Shown here: positions 10,526-22,966 of the stretch, one piece after another
How positions within the stretch are numbered: the stretch's first letter is position 1
How the letters are laid out: each line of letters opens with the position of its first letter
Source: Canna indica
Taxonomy: Eukaryota; Streptophyta; Magnoliopsida; Zingiberales; Cannaceae
Reading direction: 5' to 3'
DNA: 64,000 bases
NCBI GenBank assembly: GCA_034359265.1
Contig: CP136890.1
Coordinates: 42,134,501-42,198,500, forward strand
Made by a program: the position numbers and the translations under genes
Notes under the pieces: generated by a model
The model's database searches: none
Told to the model about the DNA's origin: nothing
Seen by the model: only the letters and a program-made list of their open reading frames with translations

Positions 10526-13500
10526 ACTGCATCTACTAGAACACACGCGGCGCTTGGCGCCGTCAAGTAAGAGATCAAGTATCGTTTTATATTCACAATC
10601 ATTTTGTTAATTTGATTGTCTTACAAGAAACTCGCTGTGATGCTAATATTGCCTCTAAGTTCATCAACTCTCTTGGTCACTCTTGGAGATGCGTTGCCCA
10701 ACCTTCAGTTGGTGCTTCGAGAGGCCTTCTGTTGGCCTGGAACTCTACTTACCTCTAGGTTCAACTTTTAGAGGCTATGCCTCAATACGTCTCAGCTGTT
10801 CTTGGTATTGATAACATGCCTCCTTTTATTTTTTCTACAATCTATGGTAGTACTAATCTGATAACCCATTCGGCTTCCTTAAATGCTTTTTTGAATTTTG
10901 ATCTCTCGAGTTTTCCGTGGTACTTATGTGGAGATTTTAACTGTATACTTAATGAACATGAAAAGAAAGGAGGGATCCCCTTCCGGCTTTCAAAACCTAT
11001 TCGTGATTTCAGAGATTTTGTGCACCAGAATGGCCTTATTGATTTGGGTTTTCAAGGAATCCTCTTTACTTGGATGAACAATCGCTCTGGGCTTTCTCGT
11101 ATCCTTATCCGGCTTGATCATGCTTTTTGTAACTTTTTTGATTCCATGACTATCAAGAACATGCCTCATGAGGTTTCGAATCATTGCCCGCTTTTATTTA
11201 ATATTGCTCAGTCTAGTCGGTGCAACAAACTATTTAAATTTCAAAAATTTTGGGTGGATTACCCCGATTTTACTGAAATTGTTAATAATGCTTGGCAAGA
11301 GATTCCCCCTAATTTATCTCTGCACTTTGAGTTTTCTACTGGTTTAAAGTTCACTCGCTTTGCACTTTCAAAGTGGAACCGAAACACTCTTGGATCTCTT
11401 GAACATTCTTTATCTCTTGTTAGCTCTGAAATTGAACTTCTGGAAGCAACTAATGCCTACTCTATTTTAGATAACTCCAATGAACTTAAGCTCCGATCAC
11501 TTTATAATAGAGCTAATGCTTTGAGAAGACAGATTTCTTTAAAATGGTGGTCAAAATCTAAGGTTAAATGGATTAATGATGGTGATCATAACACAGCTTA
11601 CTTTCATAGGGTAGTTAGTACTAGACGACGACTTAATAAAGTAAACTCTATAACTCTTGCTAATGGTTATGTTGTTATTGATGATAAGCTTATTTTGCGG
11701 GCTTTTTCTAATGCTTATTCTAATCTATGGTCTAATTTAAATAGTCACTATGTGGATATATCTAATGCTTTTAGATTTTCATGCCTTGATGACTGTGATA
11801 GACTTAGTTGAACATTTTCACTTTCTGATGTTTGGAATGTTGTAAAGTGGTTGCCGAATGGCAAGCACCTAGGCTTGGATGGCTTTACTGGCGAGTTCTA
11901 TAAGCACTACTGGCCCATTTTATCTAACTCTTCCATGCGATGCTTAAATTTTTTTCATAACACTATTTATTTCCATCTAGAATGGAACAAAACTATTCTA
12001 TCTTTTATCCCCAAACGACCAAATCCAACTAATGTTAAAGACTTTCGGGCAATAGCATTGTGTAATCTAAATTATAGAATCCTTGCTAAACTATTGGCTA
12101 ATAGGCTTAGTAGTTTGCTGTATAAACTGGTCTCTTCTGAACAGTCGGCCTTCATTAAAGGCCACAGTATTCACGACAATATCCTTATTGTGCAAGAATT
12201 GGCCCATTTCATGTTTGGATCCAAAGGGAAGAATCCCTATATTTTGGTCAAGATTGACCTTGGAAAGGCCTTTGAGAAACTCTCATGGGCTACTATCTTG
12301 AAAGATTTACAAGCTTTAAATTTTTTTGATAAATTTATAGACTGGATTTATGCATGTTTATCTTATGTTAATTTTTCCTGTCTTATTAACACTCAACTTT
12401 CGGAATTTTCCCCCTCCAATAGGAGCATAAGACAGGGGGACCCCCTCTCCCCTTTTTTATATATGTTGACAACCCAAGCCTTGACCCATCTCTTAAATAG
12501 TGGTGTTTCGAGTAAACAAATCACCCCCTTTAAATTGAAAAATTCTCTCGAAATCAACCATCTTATGTTCGCTGACGATATCCTTCTAGCCTTTAGAGCT
12601 AATAAGAAGAGTCTCAGCTCAATTAAAAGAATTTTCAACACTTATAAACAATTTACTGGACAATCTATCAACTATGCCAAATTGGAAATATTTTTTCCTA
12701 GATCTACTTCTAGGGAAAATATTAGACGCATTTGCTTTGAAACATGACTCTTACCCTTTCAAATACCTAGGAGCGTACATATAACCTAGGCGACCTCCCC
12801 CGGAGGCTCAACATGCTCTGCTAGACCAAGTCAAGGCCAAACTTTGGTCTTGGCAATCCTCCTTCCTATCTCAGGTTGGTAGGGTGGTCTTAATCAAATC
12901 TGTGCTTGATTCAATCCCAATCCACTCGATGGCCGCTTCAAGGTTTTCCTCTGCTTTTGCAGATAGATTTGAAAAAATTACGAGGAAGTTCCTTTGGAAC
13001 TCAAATGACCATAACGGCCTCCACTTAATTAATTGGAATACTATTACCTATCTAAAATCTTTGGGGGGCCTGGGTCTTCAAGACCTAGCTGATAAAAGTA
13101 TAGCCCTTCAAGCCAAAAGGGTGCTTTCTTACTTAAACAACTCCCCTACAGCTTGGGTCAAGGTAATCCAAACCAAATGTAAGGACTTGCGCTTAAATCC
13201 TTTGGCTCCAACTAGGAATTCATCCGGGAGTTGGAAATTATTTTGCAAATCCTTTACCATGTTATTTCCTACTTGCAAAAAAATTGTAAAATCTAGTTGC
13301 AATACTTCTTTTTATATGATTCTTGGTTGTTGGATATGCCTCTTTACTTAAAGCCAACTTTCAAAAACATGAATATCTTTTCAAGCGATTTCAATTTAAA
13401 TAGCTTCATTTGTAACCAAAATTGGAAGCCACTTGAGGTAAGCAACAGCTTCGACTCGGTTCGCGGGAATTCATTTTAAAGATTGAGTTGCCTTTGAACC

Positions 13501-13659
13501 CTGGTGATGATTCATATGTTTGGAGTATTGACTTAGGGGGTAGAGTTACTACTAAGAATGTTATCTAAGAAATCATGAACCAACCTCCATCTCCAATCCT
13601 TTGCCTTTCTCTTGGAAGCTTATTTGGAAAATTAGTTCACCTCCAAAAGTAAAACTATT
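10522..13659 (+). pseudogene. LINE ORF2: endonuclease and reverse transcriptase
   Basis: ATG at 10522 overlaps the ORF1 stop. Endonuclease motifs in order: NTRGAW, LQETR (about 10627), IYGSTN, GDFNCIL (about 10930), FTWMNNRSG, RLDHAF and SNHCPL (about 11180). RT follows: GLDGFTGEFYKHYW (about 11872), FRAIALCN, SAFIKG, ILVKIDLGKAFEKLSW (catalytic Asp), RQGDPLSPFLY (about 12430) and the catalytic FADD (about 12568-12580). A thumb and linker region runs to 13351. In-frame stops at 10537, 10756 and 11809 and a frame change after about 12745 inactivate it. It would nick target DNA and copy its own RNA there. Confidence 0.88.
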
Positions 13660-13992
13660 TGTTGGCTTAAGGATCTCTCTTAAGCCTCGATCCATATTTT
13701 TATGATAACAAACATGTATTTAATCCAAGTGTGAAGTTTTGAGTTCAGGTTGAGGTTGCGATACGCATGCCAAATCCGTTCAATCAAGACGACTGAAAAG
13801 ATCGTCAAAGAACGGAAGAAGAAGGCGTTGAAGAAAGGCTCAGGGATTAAGTCAAGTAGATTCAATGTAATATGTCATTAGGATAGTTTATCCCAAGCCT
13901 AAAATGGAAGGTTATCCAAGTTGATACTTGGTAACCAAACCCTTAGAAATGGCATGTAAAAATGTAAGGAACTAAACATCCTCAGCCTGGGT

Positions 13993-14370
13993 TCGGTCGA
14001 CCGGTCGGTCGATCGAATGAGGCATTAGAATGGCTCAGCAGCCTATTCGGTCGACCGACTGCTCGATCGAAGATCGCTAGAATTTGGTCGAAGCATTCGG
14101 TCGACCGAAGGTGGCAACGGCAGAATGGATAGGCTGCATCGGTCGACCGATTGGTCGACCGACAGAAGCAAAAAAATGCGAGAGAGAAGCAGTCAACCGA
14201 TCATGACTTAGCGTCAAAAAGCTGACTCGCTGCAGCCATTCGGTCGATCAACGGGTCGATCGAATATCGGAAGAATTGTTGGTGGTCGACTCGTCGATCG
14301 ACTGGCCTCTCTTAGCTGCGAGCGGTCAATCCGTCGGTCGACCAACTGATCGATCGGCTTTGCGACCGAA
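13993..14370 (+). repeat. GGTCGACC palindrome array in LTR U3
   Basis: Repeated (C)GGTCGACCG and GGTCGATCGA palindromes, often in pairs split by 4-8 bp. The same kind of array is at 20773-21165 and, in a diverged solo LTR, at 46988-47275, always just upstream of the TATA box. Confidence 0.8.
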
Positions 14371-14420
14371 TGGCTTCAACGGTCGATTTTTTATCCATTG
14401 AACGGCCGTTCGGCTGAGGG

Positions 14421-14430
14421 TTATAAATAC
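14421..14430 (+). promoter_or_regulatory. TATA box, Sirevirus A 5' LTR
   Basis: TTATAAATAC, followed by CCCTCACC. The same box is in the 3' LTR (21217-21226) and the solo LTR (about 47328). Confidence 0.72.
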
Positions 14431-15098
14431 CCCTCACCAAACTTCATTAGATACTTTTTGCAAACTGATTTGAGCATTAAAAGTGAGTATTAAAGCCTTC
14501 ATACGAGCTACACCTGCGCGCGCCTCTCTGCTCCCAGTCTCGACTTCATCAGGCGCTGTTTTCTTTCTCTTCAACCTTGCTGCGCTCATTGAAATCTTCT
14601 TCCAGTTGCAAGTTGAAGACGAGAAGGCGGTGGAAAGAAGCTTGGGTCAATTTCTCTTTCATTAGCTCTTTCCTAAAGTTTGTAATTTGTTGAAACTTAT
14701 TTTCTTGTTAAGATAGCTTGCTAGGTGTGCCAGGAAACACTTAGGGTATACTTTGTAGAGTTGTGTTTTGCCTAGGTGACTAGGATTGAGGTATTCTCCA
14801 AGTGTGAGAGAAGGGTGCCCTCAAGTGTATTCAAAGGAAAACATAATTTCTATAAAGTAGTGTTTAGAAATCCTTGGTAAGGAGCCAAGGTAGTGGAGAA
14901 AGCGGTTGGCCGAACCACTATAAATTGCTTTGTTTGCATTGCTCTTTACTTGATTTCATCATTGTGATTGAATTGTGATCATATCATTCATTAAAGAACA
15001 ATCCCATTAAGCTAAGACAAAATTAAGTTAAAAGAAATTGAAAAAAGGGATTGACATTATTCAACCCCTCCTTCTAGTGTCAAGGTCCATCCAACAAT

Positions 15099-15110
15099 TG
15101 GTATCAGAGC
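15099..15110 (+). promoter_or_regulatory. primer-binding site (initiator tRNA-Met)
   Basis: TGGTATCAGAGC starts two bases after the LTR end. It is complementary to the 3' end of plant initiator tRNA-Met, the usual copia primer. Confidence 0.9.
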
Positions 15111-15153
15111 AAGGTAGTAGGCTAAGATTTAACCATCTTCCCTACAAGTCATC

Positions 15154-16113
15154 ATGTCTAGTAAAATTCAATTAGCTCAAGGGTCCTCTACTAACACTCC
15201 ACCACTATTCGATGGGAATAACTATGCCTATTGGATGATCCGCATGAATGGCTTCCTTCAATCCTTAAGCATGGATGTATGGAGGATGATCCTAGTAGAG
15301 TATAAACAACCCGATAAGGACATGGATAAATGGGACCAAGAAGAAGTTAAGCTCTTTAATGCTAATGCCAAGGCCGTCAATGCTCTATATTGCAGTCTAT
15401 CAATTAATGAATTCAATAGGATCTCTACATGCAAGTCTGCATATGATGTGTGGAAGGTCCTAGAGGCCACCCATGAAGGGACTTCGCAAGTAAAAGAATC
15501 CAAAATCAATTTACTCATGCATGACTATGAAATGTTTAAAATGCTTTCTCATGAGTCTATTGATGCCATGCATGCTCGGTTTCAAAATATTATGAATGGC
15601 TTAGCTAACCTTGGCAGGGAGATAAGGGTAGAGGAGAAGGTAAGGAAGCTCCTTCGTTCCCTTCCAAAATTTTGGGAATCCAAAGTGACGTCCATCATGG
15701 CAGCTAAGGATTTGAGCACGCTAAAGCTCACCGAGCTCATTGGGTCTCTCATGACATATGAGACCCACATGAAGCAATACCAAGAAGAAGATGCTTCTAA
15801 AGGCAAGGCCATTGCCTTAAAAGCATCGCATCAAGCCGAAGAGTCATCGTCATCCGAGGAAGAAACGGATGATCTAGAAGAAATGGCGATGCTTGCTAGA
15901 AGATTCATGAGCTTCATGAGAGGAGGCATGAGGAAAGGAAGAAGTGGCTACACTTGCTTCAATTGCAACAAGACGGGGCACCTAAAGAAGGATTGCCCGC
16001 TTCTAAAGATGGCCACTACCTCCAACCCTCACAAGAACGAAAAGTACAAGAAGAAGAAGAAGGCAATGATGGCTACATGGGACGAAAGTGAGGCCTCATC
16101 AAGTGAAGAATAG
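15154..16113 (+). CDS. gag: Sirevirus A Gag
   Basis: Open frame of 319 codons from ATG 15154, 44 bp past the primer site. The N-terminal half is the copia capsid domain (LFDGNNYAYWMIRM at about residues 18-31, VWKVLEATHEGT near 108). Near residue 268 there is a CCHC zinc knuckle, CFNCNKTGHLKKDC. The charged tail ends at TAG 16111-16113, after which the same frame continues toward pol, so the stop may be a mutation that separates gag from an originally continuous Gag-Pol. Gag packages the element RNA in cytoplasmic particles. It looks translatable, but no mobility is expected because pol is broken. Confidence 0.85.
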   Translation: MSSKIQLAQGSSTNTPPLFDGNNYAYWMIRMNGFLQSLSMDVWRMILVEYKQPDKDMDKWDQEEVKLFNANAKAVNALYCSLSINEFNRISTCKSAYDVWKVLEATHEGTSQVKESKINLLMHDYEMFKMLSHESIDAMHARFQNIMNGLANLGREIRVEEKVRKLLRSLPKFWESKVTSIMAAKDLSTLKLTELIGSLMTYETHMKQYQEEDASKGKAIALKASHQAEESSSSEEETDDLEEMAMLARRFMSFMRGGMRKGRSGYTCFNCNKTGHLKKDCPLLKMATTSNPHKNEKYKKKKKAMMATWDESEASSSEE

Positions 16114-19100
16114 GCAAGGAGTGAAAAAGCAAACGTTTGCTTGATGGCAAAGGATGATGAGGTAAAATTTAATTTTGGTGAAATGTCATTTACTCAAGAA
16201 GAATTACAAATTGAATTCGAGCAAATACATGATGAGTTCATTGCAATTAGGAGAAAATTTAGAGATCTCAAAAAGGACAATAGATCCTTAGAAATTGAAA
16301 ATGATAGATTAATACTTTCATGCAAGGATCTTAGAAAGAAATAGAGAACCTTAAGGAAGAAAATATCACACTAGAAAAGGCTAGAAAGGACCTAGAGATT
16401 GACAATGAAAAACTAGAAAAAGTAAACAAGTATTTATGTGATACAGTAGAGCATTTAAATGATAGCATGCTAACATTAAAGAAAGAACTTTGCATGCTAA
16501 ATGAAAAAATGACAACTATTCAAAATGCTATGCCAAAAGTTGTCAATAAGAACAAATCATCACACTCTCATGTTCACACACACACAAAAAAGAAATTTTA
16601 TGGTAATTGTTTTTCTTGTGGTATTTTTGGCCATATGGCCAAAGAGTGTGCCCTAAGAAGGAACCCTCATGCAAGATTCACATGGGTTCCAAAAGTGACT
16701 AACACCCAAGGATCCAAGAAAATTTGGGTACCTAAGAAAGTGTCTTCTCCTTTTGTAGGTGGAGAAGCATCCTCAACCAAGTAGGAGTACTTGGATTTTG
16801 GATAGCGATTGCTCGAAGCACATGACGGGAGATATCAACTTGTTCGCAACCCTATCAAGTAAAGATGATGGACATGTCACATTTGGAGACAATGTCAAAG
16901 GTAAGATTGTTGGCATTGGTGACATAGGTATACTTCCTTACCCATGTATCAAAAATATTTTATTAGTTGATGGTTTAAAGCATAATTTGATTAGTATATC
17001 TCAACTATGTGATAATGGGTATATAATTATTTTTGAAGCATCTAAGTGCATTATTAGAAGTACACCTTCAAATGATATCATGTTCATAGGAAATAAGCAA
17101 GAAAATGTATAAACCCTAGAATTAAATATCTTGCCCAATCCTCATGTTAGATGCTTAGTAGCTATGGAAAATGACTCTTGGTTGTGGCATAGAAGGCTAG
17201 GACATGGTAGCATGAGCCTCATCCAAGAGATAGCTAGGAAGGAATTAGTAAAAGGCTTACCTAAAATAAAATTTGAAAAAGATAAACTATGTGATGCATG
17301 TCAACTAGGTAAGCAAGTAAAATCTTCATTCCATAGTATTAATCAAGTTAGTACGTCAAGAATTCTTGAGCTTGTACACATGGATCTCTTTGGTCCATGT
17401 GATGTAGCTAGTCTAGGTGGAAAGCTTTATTGCTATGTTTTGATTGATGATTTTTCGAGATTTACATGAGTCTTCTTTTTGGCAAAGAAAAATAAGACAT
17501 TTGAGCTTTTCAAAAAAATTACAAAAAAGATTTCAAATAAAAAAGGAATTTCTATTTTAAAAATTAGGAGTGATAATGGAGGGGAATTTAAAAATAAATT
17601 TTTTTCCGAATTTTGTGATGATTTAGGTATTCAACATACTTTTTCTTCCCCTAAGACCCCTCAACAAAATGGGATGGTTGAGAGGAAGAATAGAACCCTC
17701 CAAGAAATGGCTAGGACCATGTTATGTGAGAATAATTTGCCTAAATACATCATGTTATGTTCTTAATCGTGTTTTATTAAAACCAAAAATCAAGAAAATA
17801 CCTTTTGAGATTTGGAATGGTACAATCCCAAATGTGGGATATTTTCATATTTTTGGATGTAAATGCTTTATTTTAAATACTTAAGAACATTTAGGAAAAT
17901 TTGACTCTAAATCGGATGAAGGAATTTTCCTAGGATATTCTATTAGTTCTAAGGCTTATAGAGTTTATAACCATAGAACTATGATAGTTGAAGAATCTAT
18001 GCATGTGACCTTTGATGAAACTAATGATTCTTCAAGAAATGTAAAGATTGTGAATGTAGGTGAGGAGCTTGAGGATCTCACAATGCATGATAAGGAAATG
18101 AAGGATGAAGACAATGAGGAGACTCAACATGAAGAACCTCCATCCTCAAGTCAACCTCAAGTTGAAGATGAAGTAGAAGAAGATGCTCTACCACCTCTCC
18201 CCAAGGGATACCGATTGGTACGAGATCATCCAATGGATCAAGTCATTGGAGAGCCTTCAACGGGAGTGGTAACTCGATCTAAACTCAAAAATTTATGTCA
18301 ATATGTAGCTTTTGTCTCTCAAGTAGAGCCTAAAAATGTTAAGGAAGCTATAGAAGATGAGTTTTGGGTTTTAGCCATGCAAGAAGAACTCAACCAATTT
18401 ATTAGAAGTGATGTATGGGACCTAGTACCTAGACCTAGTGATCAAACCATAATTGGAACCAAGTGGGTATTTAGGAATAAGCTAGATGAAGAAGGACTAG
18501 TGATTAAAAACAAAGCTAGGCTAGTGGCACAAGGGTACAACCAACAAGAAGGAATAGACTATAATGAAACATATGCTCCCGTAGCTAGACTTGAAGCAAT
18601 TAGGATGCTTTTAGCATATGCTAGTTTTAAAGGTTTCAAACTTTTTCAAATGGATGTGAAAAGTGCTTTCTTAAATGGTTTTATAAATGAAGAAGTTTAT
18701 ATTGAACAACCCCCGGTTTTGAAAGTTTTGAGTTTCTAAATTATGTTTTCAAACTTAAAATGACTTTGTATGGTTTAAAACAAGCCCCTAGGGCTTGGTA
18801 TGAAAGACTCTCTATTTTCTTAATTGAACAAGGTTTTGACATAGGAAAAGCAGATGTCTCACTTTTCATTAAGCACCATGAAAAGGATATATTATTAGTT
18901 CAAATATATGTTGATGATATAATTTTTGGTGCCACTAATGAAATGCTTTGTGAGTGGTTTGCTAAGTGCATGCAGGATGAATTTGAGATGAGTATGATGG
19001 GGGAACTCTCCTTCATGCTTGGTCTCCAAATCAAGCAAACCACCAAAGGGATCTTCATCAATCAAGCTAAGTACACAAAGGAGCTCATCAAAAGATTTGG

Positions 19101-19856
19101 AATGAATGAAGCCAAGATAGCTTCTACACCTATGAGCGCATCCATCAAGCTTGACAAAGATGAGAGGGCATTGAAGTGGACGAAAAATGATATCGAGGTA
19201 TGATCGGTAGTCTCCTTTATTTAACCGCAAGTAGACCTGATATCATGTTTAGCATATGTTTATGTGCTAGGTTTCAATCGTGTCCTAAGATGTCTCATTT
19301 AAGTGCGGTAAAACGTATATTGAGATATCTAAAGGGTACGGTTGACATATGATTATGGTATCCATGTCATGCATCATTTGATTTAATTGGTTTTTTGGAC
19401 GGTGATTTTGCCGGATGTAAGGTAGATAGGAAAAACACTAGTGGGTGTTGTCAATTCTTAGGAGCGAGTCTTGTTTCTTGGTTCTCAAAGAAATAAAATT
19501 CGGTTGCGCTTTCAACTACCGAAGCGGAATACATCGCCGCGGCTAGTTGTTGTGCGCAAGTTCTTTGGATGAAACAAACCCTTTTAGACTATGGACTTAG
19601 GTATTTTTGCATACCTATACATTGTGATAATACTAGTGCAATTAATTTAACCAAAAATCCTATCTTACACTCTAGAACTAAGCATATTGATCTGAGATAT
19701 CATTTTCTTAGGGATAATGTAGCTAAGGGAAATATATCGGTAGAATTTGTATCCACCAATAAATAACTTGCCGATATTTATACAAAACCCTTAGTTGAAG
19801 AAAGTTTCACAACCTTAAGGATGCAACTAGGAATTTGTGCTTTACCTTGTGTTTAA
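16114..19856 (+). pseudogene. pol: Sirevirus A Pol: protease, integrase, RT, RNase H
   Basis: Order: coiled-coil-rich linker (16141-16340), second CCHC knuckle CFSCGIFGHMAKEC (about 16609-16650), protease WILDSDCSKHMTGD (about 16790; the usual DSG reads DSD), GAG-pre-integrase WLWHRRLGHGS and CDACQLGKQ (about 17175-17310), integrase catalytic motifs (MDLFGP near 17383, RSDNGGEF near 17566), RT ([32 protein letters not shown] at about 18906-18929) and RNase H (TEAEYIAAASCC region near 19520, ADIYTKPL near 19770). The stop is TAA 19854-19856. Stops at 16342, 17110, 17467, 17764 and 17882 and several frame changes (near 16345, 16760, 17760, 18740, 19205) make it nonfunctional. Confidence 0.9.
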
Positions 19857-20441
19857 AGAGAATTTTTTTCAAAATTTACATGATTTCAAAACTTGCATTC
19901 TATAAAAGTGTCATCACACTTATGTATTGCTCTGTAGTGGGGCTTTGCGACCTATTGATGTTTGCCTTCTATAGGCTTACATTGATGGAAAGGACTATAG
20001 TGGTAGATGATACTTGGTTTTTTTTGTGGCTTTCTCGGTCTTTTGGCTTTATCATGAAATCTCATTAATTGTACCTTGATTCTTAGCCTTTTTTATTGAT
20101 GTCAAAAGGGGGAGAAAAATAAAGGTCACACTTCGTTTTCACGATGCATATAGGTAGTGTGAGTTTTATAGTTAAATGGGAAGAAATATAGTTAGGGGGA
20201 GTTAAGAAGAACATGCACAATGGTAGGGGGAGCATAAGTTAAGTTATAGAAAATTAAATATGCACATTGATAGGGGGAGCATAGGTTGAGTATTCCATAT
20301 GTTAACTTAGAAAGTTGAATGCATAGGCTAAAGCATTTATCTTGCATACTCTAACTCTTGAATGTCGTAACTCAAACTCACAAATGCTTATATTTTCTTA
20401 AATATTAATGTTATGTTTGTCATCATCAAAAAGGGGGAGAT
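19857..20441 (+). promoter_or_regulatory. Sirevirus A 3' noncoding interior with repeated polypurine tracts
   Basis: Between the pol stop and the 3' LTR lie several purine runs (AAGGGGGAG near 20106, TAGGGGGAG near 20193, 20225 and 20271), ending in AAGGGGGAGA at 20431 directly before the LTR. Multiple polypurine tracts are a Sirevirus hallmark. No ORF of interest. Confidence 0.75.
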
Positions 20442-22153
20442 TGTTGGCTTAAGGATCTCTCTTAAGTCTCGATCCTTATTTTGATGATAACAAACATGTA
20501 TTTAATCCAAGTGTGAAGCTTTGAGTTCAGGTTGAGGTTGCGATACGCATGCCAAATCTGTTCAATCAAGACAACGAAAAAGATCGTCAAAGAACGAAAG
20601 AAGAAGGCGTTCAAGAAGCTCGGGGATTAAGTCAAGTAGATTCAATGTAATATGTCATTAGGATAGTTTATCCCAAGCCTAAAATGTAAGGTTATCCAAG
20701 TTGATACTTGGTAACCAAATCCTTAGAAATGGCTCGTAAAAATGTAAGGAACTAAACATCCTCAGCCTGGGTTCGGTCGACCGAACGAGGCATTAGAATG
20801 GCTCGGCAGCCTATTCGGTCAGTCGACTGGTCGACAGAAGATCGCTAGAATTTGGCCGAAGCATTTGGTCGACCAGTCGGTCGACTGAAGGTGGCAACGG
20901 TAGAATGGATAGGCTGCATCGGTCGACCGATTGGTCGATCGATAGAGGTGAAAAAAGGTGACTTAGCCGAATGGATAGGCTGCATCGGTCGACCGATCAT
21001 GACTTAGCCTCAAAAAGGTGACTCGCTGCAGCCATTCGGTCGACCGACGGGTCAACTGAATGTCGGAAGTATTGTTGGTGGTCGACCCGTCGGTTGACCG
21101 GCCTCTCTTAGCTGTAAGCAGTCGATCTGCCGGTCGACCGACTGATCGACCAGCCTTGCCACCGAATGGCTTCAACGGTCTATTTTTTATCCGTTGAATG
21201 GCCGTTCGGCAGAGGGTTATAAATACCCCTCACCAAACTTCATTAGATACTTTTTGCAAATTGATTTGAGAATTAGAAGTGAGTCTTAAAGCCTTTATAC
21301 GAGCTACACCTACGCGCGCCTCTTTGCTCCGAGTCTCGACTTCACCAGGCGTTGTTTTCTTTCTCTTCAACCTTGCTGCGCTCATTAAAATCTTCTTCCA
21401 GCACTACTAGAATACGCCACATTAGCCACGGGCATCACAGATGGACGCCTCGGCCGTCAAAATCAGTCACGGCTTTTTGACGGTCGTAGCGATCGTGGCT
21501 GATGTAACCAAATCAGCCGCGGCTCACATACAGCCGCTTACAACCGTCGCTCATAGTTGATGGCGCGCATGGGGTGCGAAATAAAATAAGTTATTAGCCA
21601 TTGCTTAGCGAGGGCGCGAGAGCCATTGGTGATATGGATAAGTCATTAGCCACGGCTAGAAGCAGCCGTCGCTTATTAATTAATGGCACGAACGCAGCAC
21701 GAAAACTAAAACACTATGAACCAACGGCTTAGAGAGGGCCAGCCATTGGAGATATTAAAATTAAGAATCCATGGTTTTCCGACGGTTGGCGAGCCGTGGG
21801 TGAAAATAGTTCTTATTTGCGTTCGCGCCCGACCCTTCCTCTTTCGCCCGCTCTCTTCTCTCTCCGTCGTTGCCGACGATTTGTCGCCGCCGATCGTCAC
21901 CGCGCTGCACCCTCGCCGTGCTGCCTGCTCCCTCGCCCACACTGCGTCGCCTCCTCGGCCCTCTCCCCCCCTCTCTCGCCCAGACTGCTGCCCCTCTCCC
22001 GACCCCCTCAATCTCCTTCGCCCACGTGCGCCGCCGCCGACCTGCTCCCTCGCCCTCACCGCCGATCCCTCTCCACCACCACCAAGTGAGTTCATCCCCC
22101 TCCCCTCTCTGGTCCGGCGCCGGTCGAAACCCTAGGGTTCCGGCCGGCGCCGA

Positions 22154-22155
<2 letters not shown>

Positions 22156-22200
<45 letters not shown>
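22156..22200. repeat. (TA)n microsatellite
   Basis: About 22 uninterrupted AT dinucleotides, followed by AT-rich, TTAATTAG-repetitive sequence to about 22440. Confidence 0.9.
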
Positions 22201-22204
<4 letters not shown>

Positions 22205-22718
22205 TAATTTAATTAATTAGTGTTAATTACTGTTATTAGTGATTAATTAGATTTATTTACTATTAATTATTGTTATTAGAGATTAATTAGGGTTAATTTT
22301 AGATTTAATTAGTAAATTAGTGCTAATTTTTTTAAAAATTAGATTAATTAGTTTTCAATTAGATTTAATTATTGTTAATTAGTTGTTAATTAGATTTAAT
22401 TAGGGTAGAATAAATGTTAGGATTAATTTTAGTTGGGTGTACGTAATTATAATTATGAAATCATCCACTTTGGACTCGCACGCGCCGGAATCGTCCAATT
22501 TAGACTTGCGGCCAAATCGTCCATGGTGGACTTGCGCCGGAATCAAGACGAGTTGATACGTTTCACATACGACCGACGAGTCAAGTTTTAATTTTATAAA
22601 ACCTTAGATCCGTTCGGTGGTTGTATGTTCGTGTAAACGAAGTGAATGATCTTTTATACGACATACAACCCTTTAATTGTCCCTAATTGGACAATTTGGG
22701 AGCATAGTTATTTATATT

Positions 22719-22880
22719 GCACTTAGTTTTTTTTTTAGTCATTAACTTCATTTTTAAATTTTGGCTTGTATCTCCCTTGTTCTCCGATACGCGCCCAGAT
22801 GATATGCGTATTCGGAGAACTATAGGGAGATGCTGCCGAAATTTAGAATGAAGTTAATGACTAAAAAAAATACTAAGTTC
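22719..22880. repeat. long foldback upstream of transposase remnant, CACTA 1
   Basis: Left arm about 22721-22789, right arm about 22807-22878, with a short loop GCCCAGATGATAT. Outer arms pair TTAGTCATTAACTTCA with TGAAGTTAATGACTAA, and inner arms pair GTTCTCCGATACGC with GCGTATTCGGAGAAC. The homologous structure in CACTA 2 is at 58519-58690. Confidence 0.85.
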
Positions 22881-22966
22881 AATATGAATAACATAAATCC
22901 CGAATGGAATAGGACCATCCCACCTAAAAATATTACCTAAAGATATTGCCAACTTTTTGACAAAAC

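Larger units (their letters stand above)
13660..15096 (+). repeat. Sirevirus A 5' LTR
   Basis: TGTTGGCTTAAGG to CCATCCAACA, 1437 bp. It is preceded by CTATT and followed by a tRNA-Met-type primer site. It holds a palindrome array (13993-14370) and TATA box. Confidence 0.92.
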
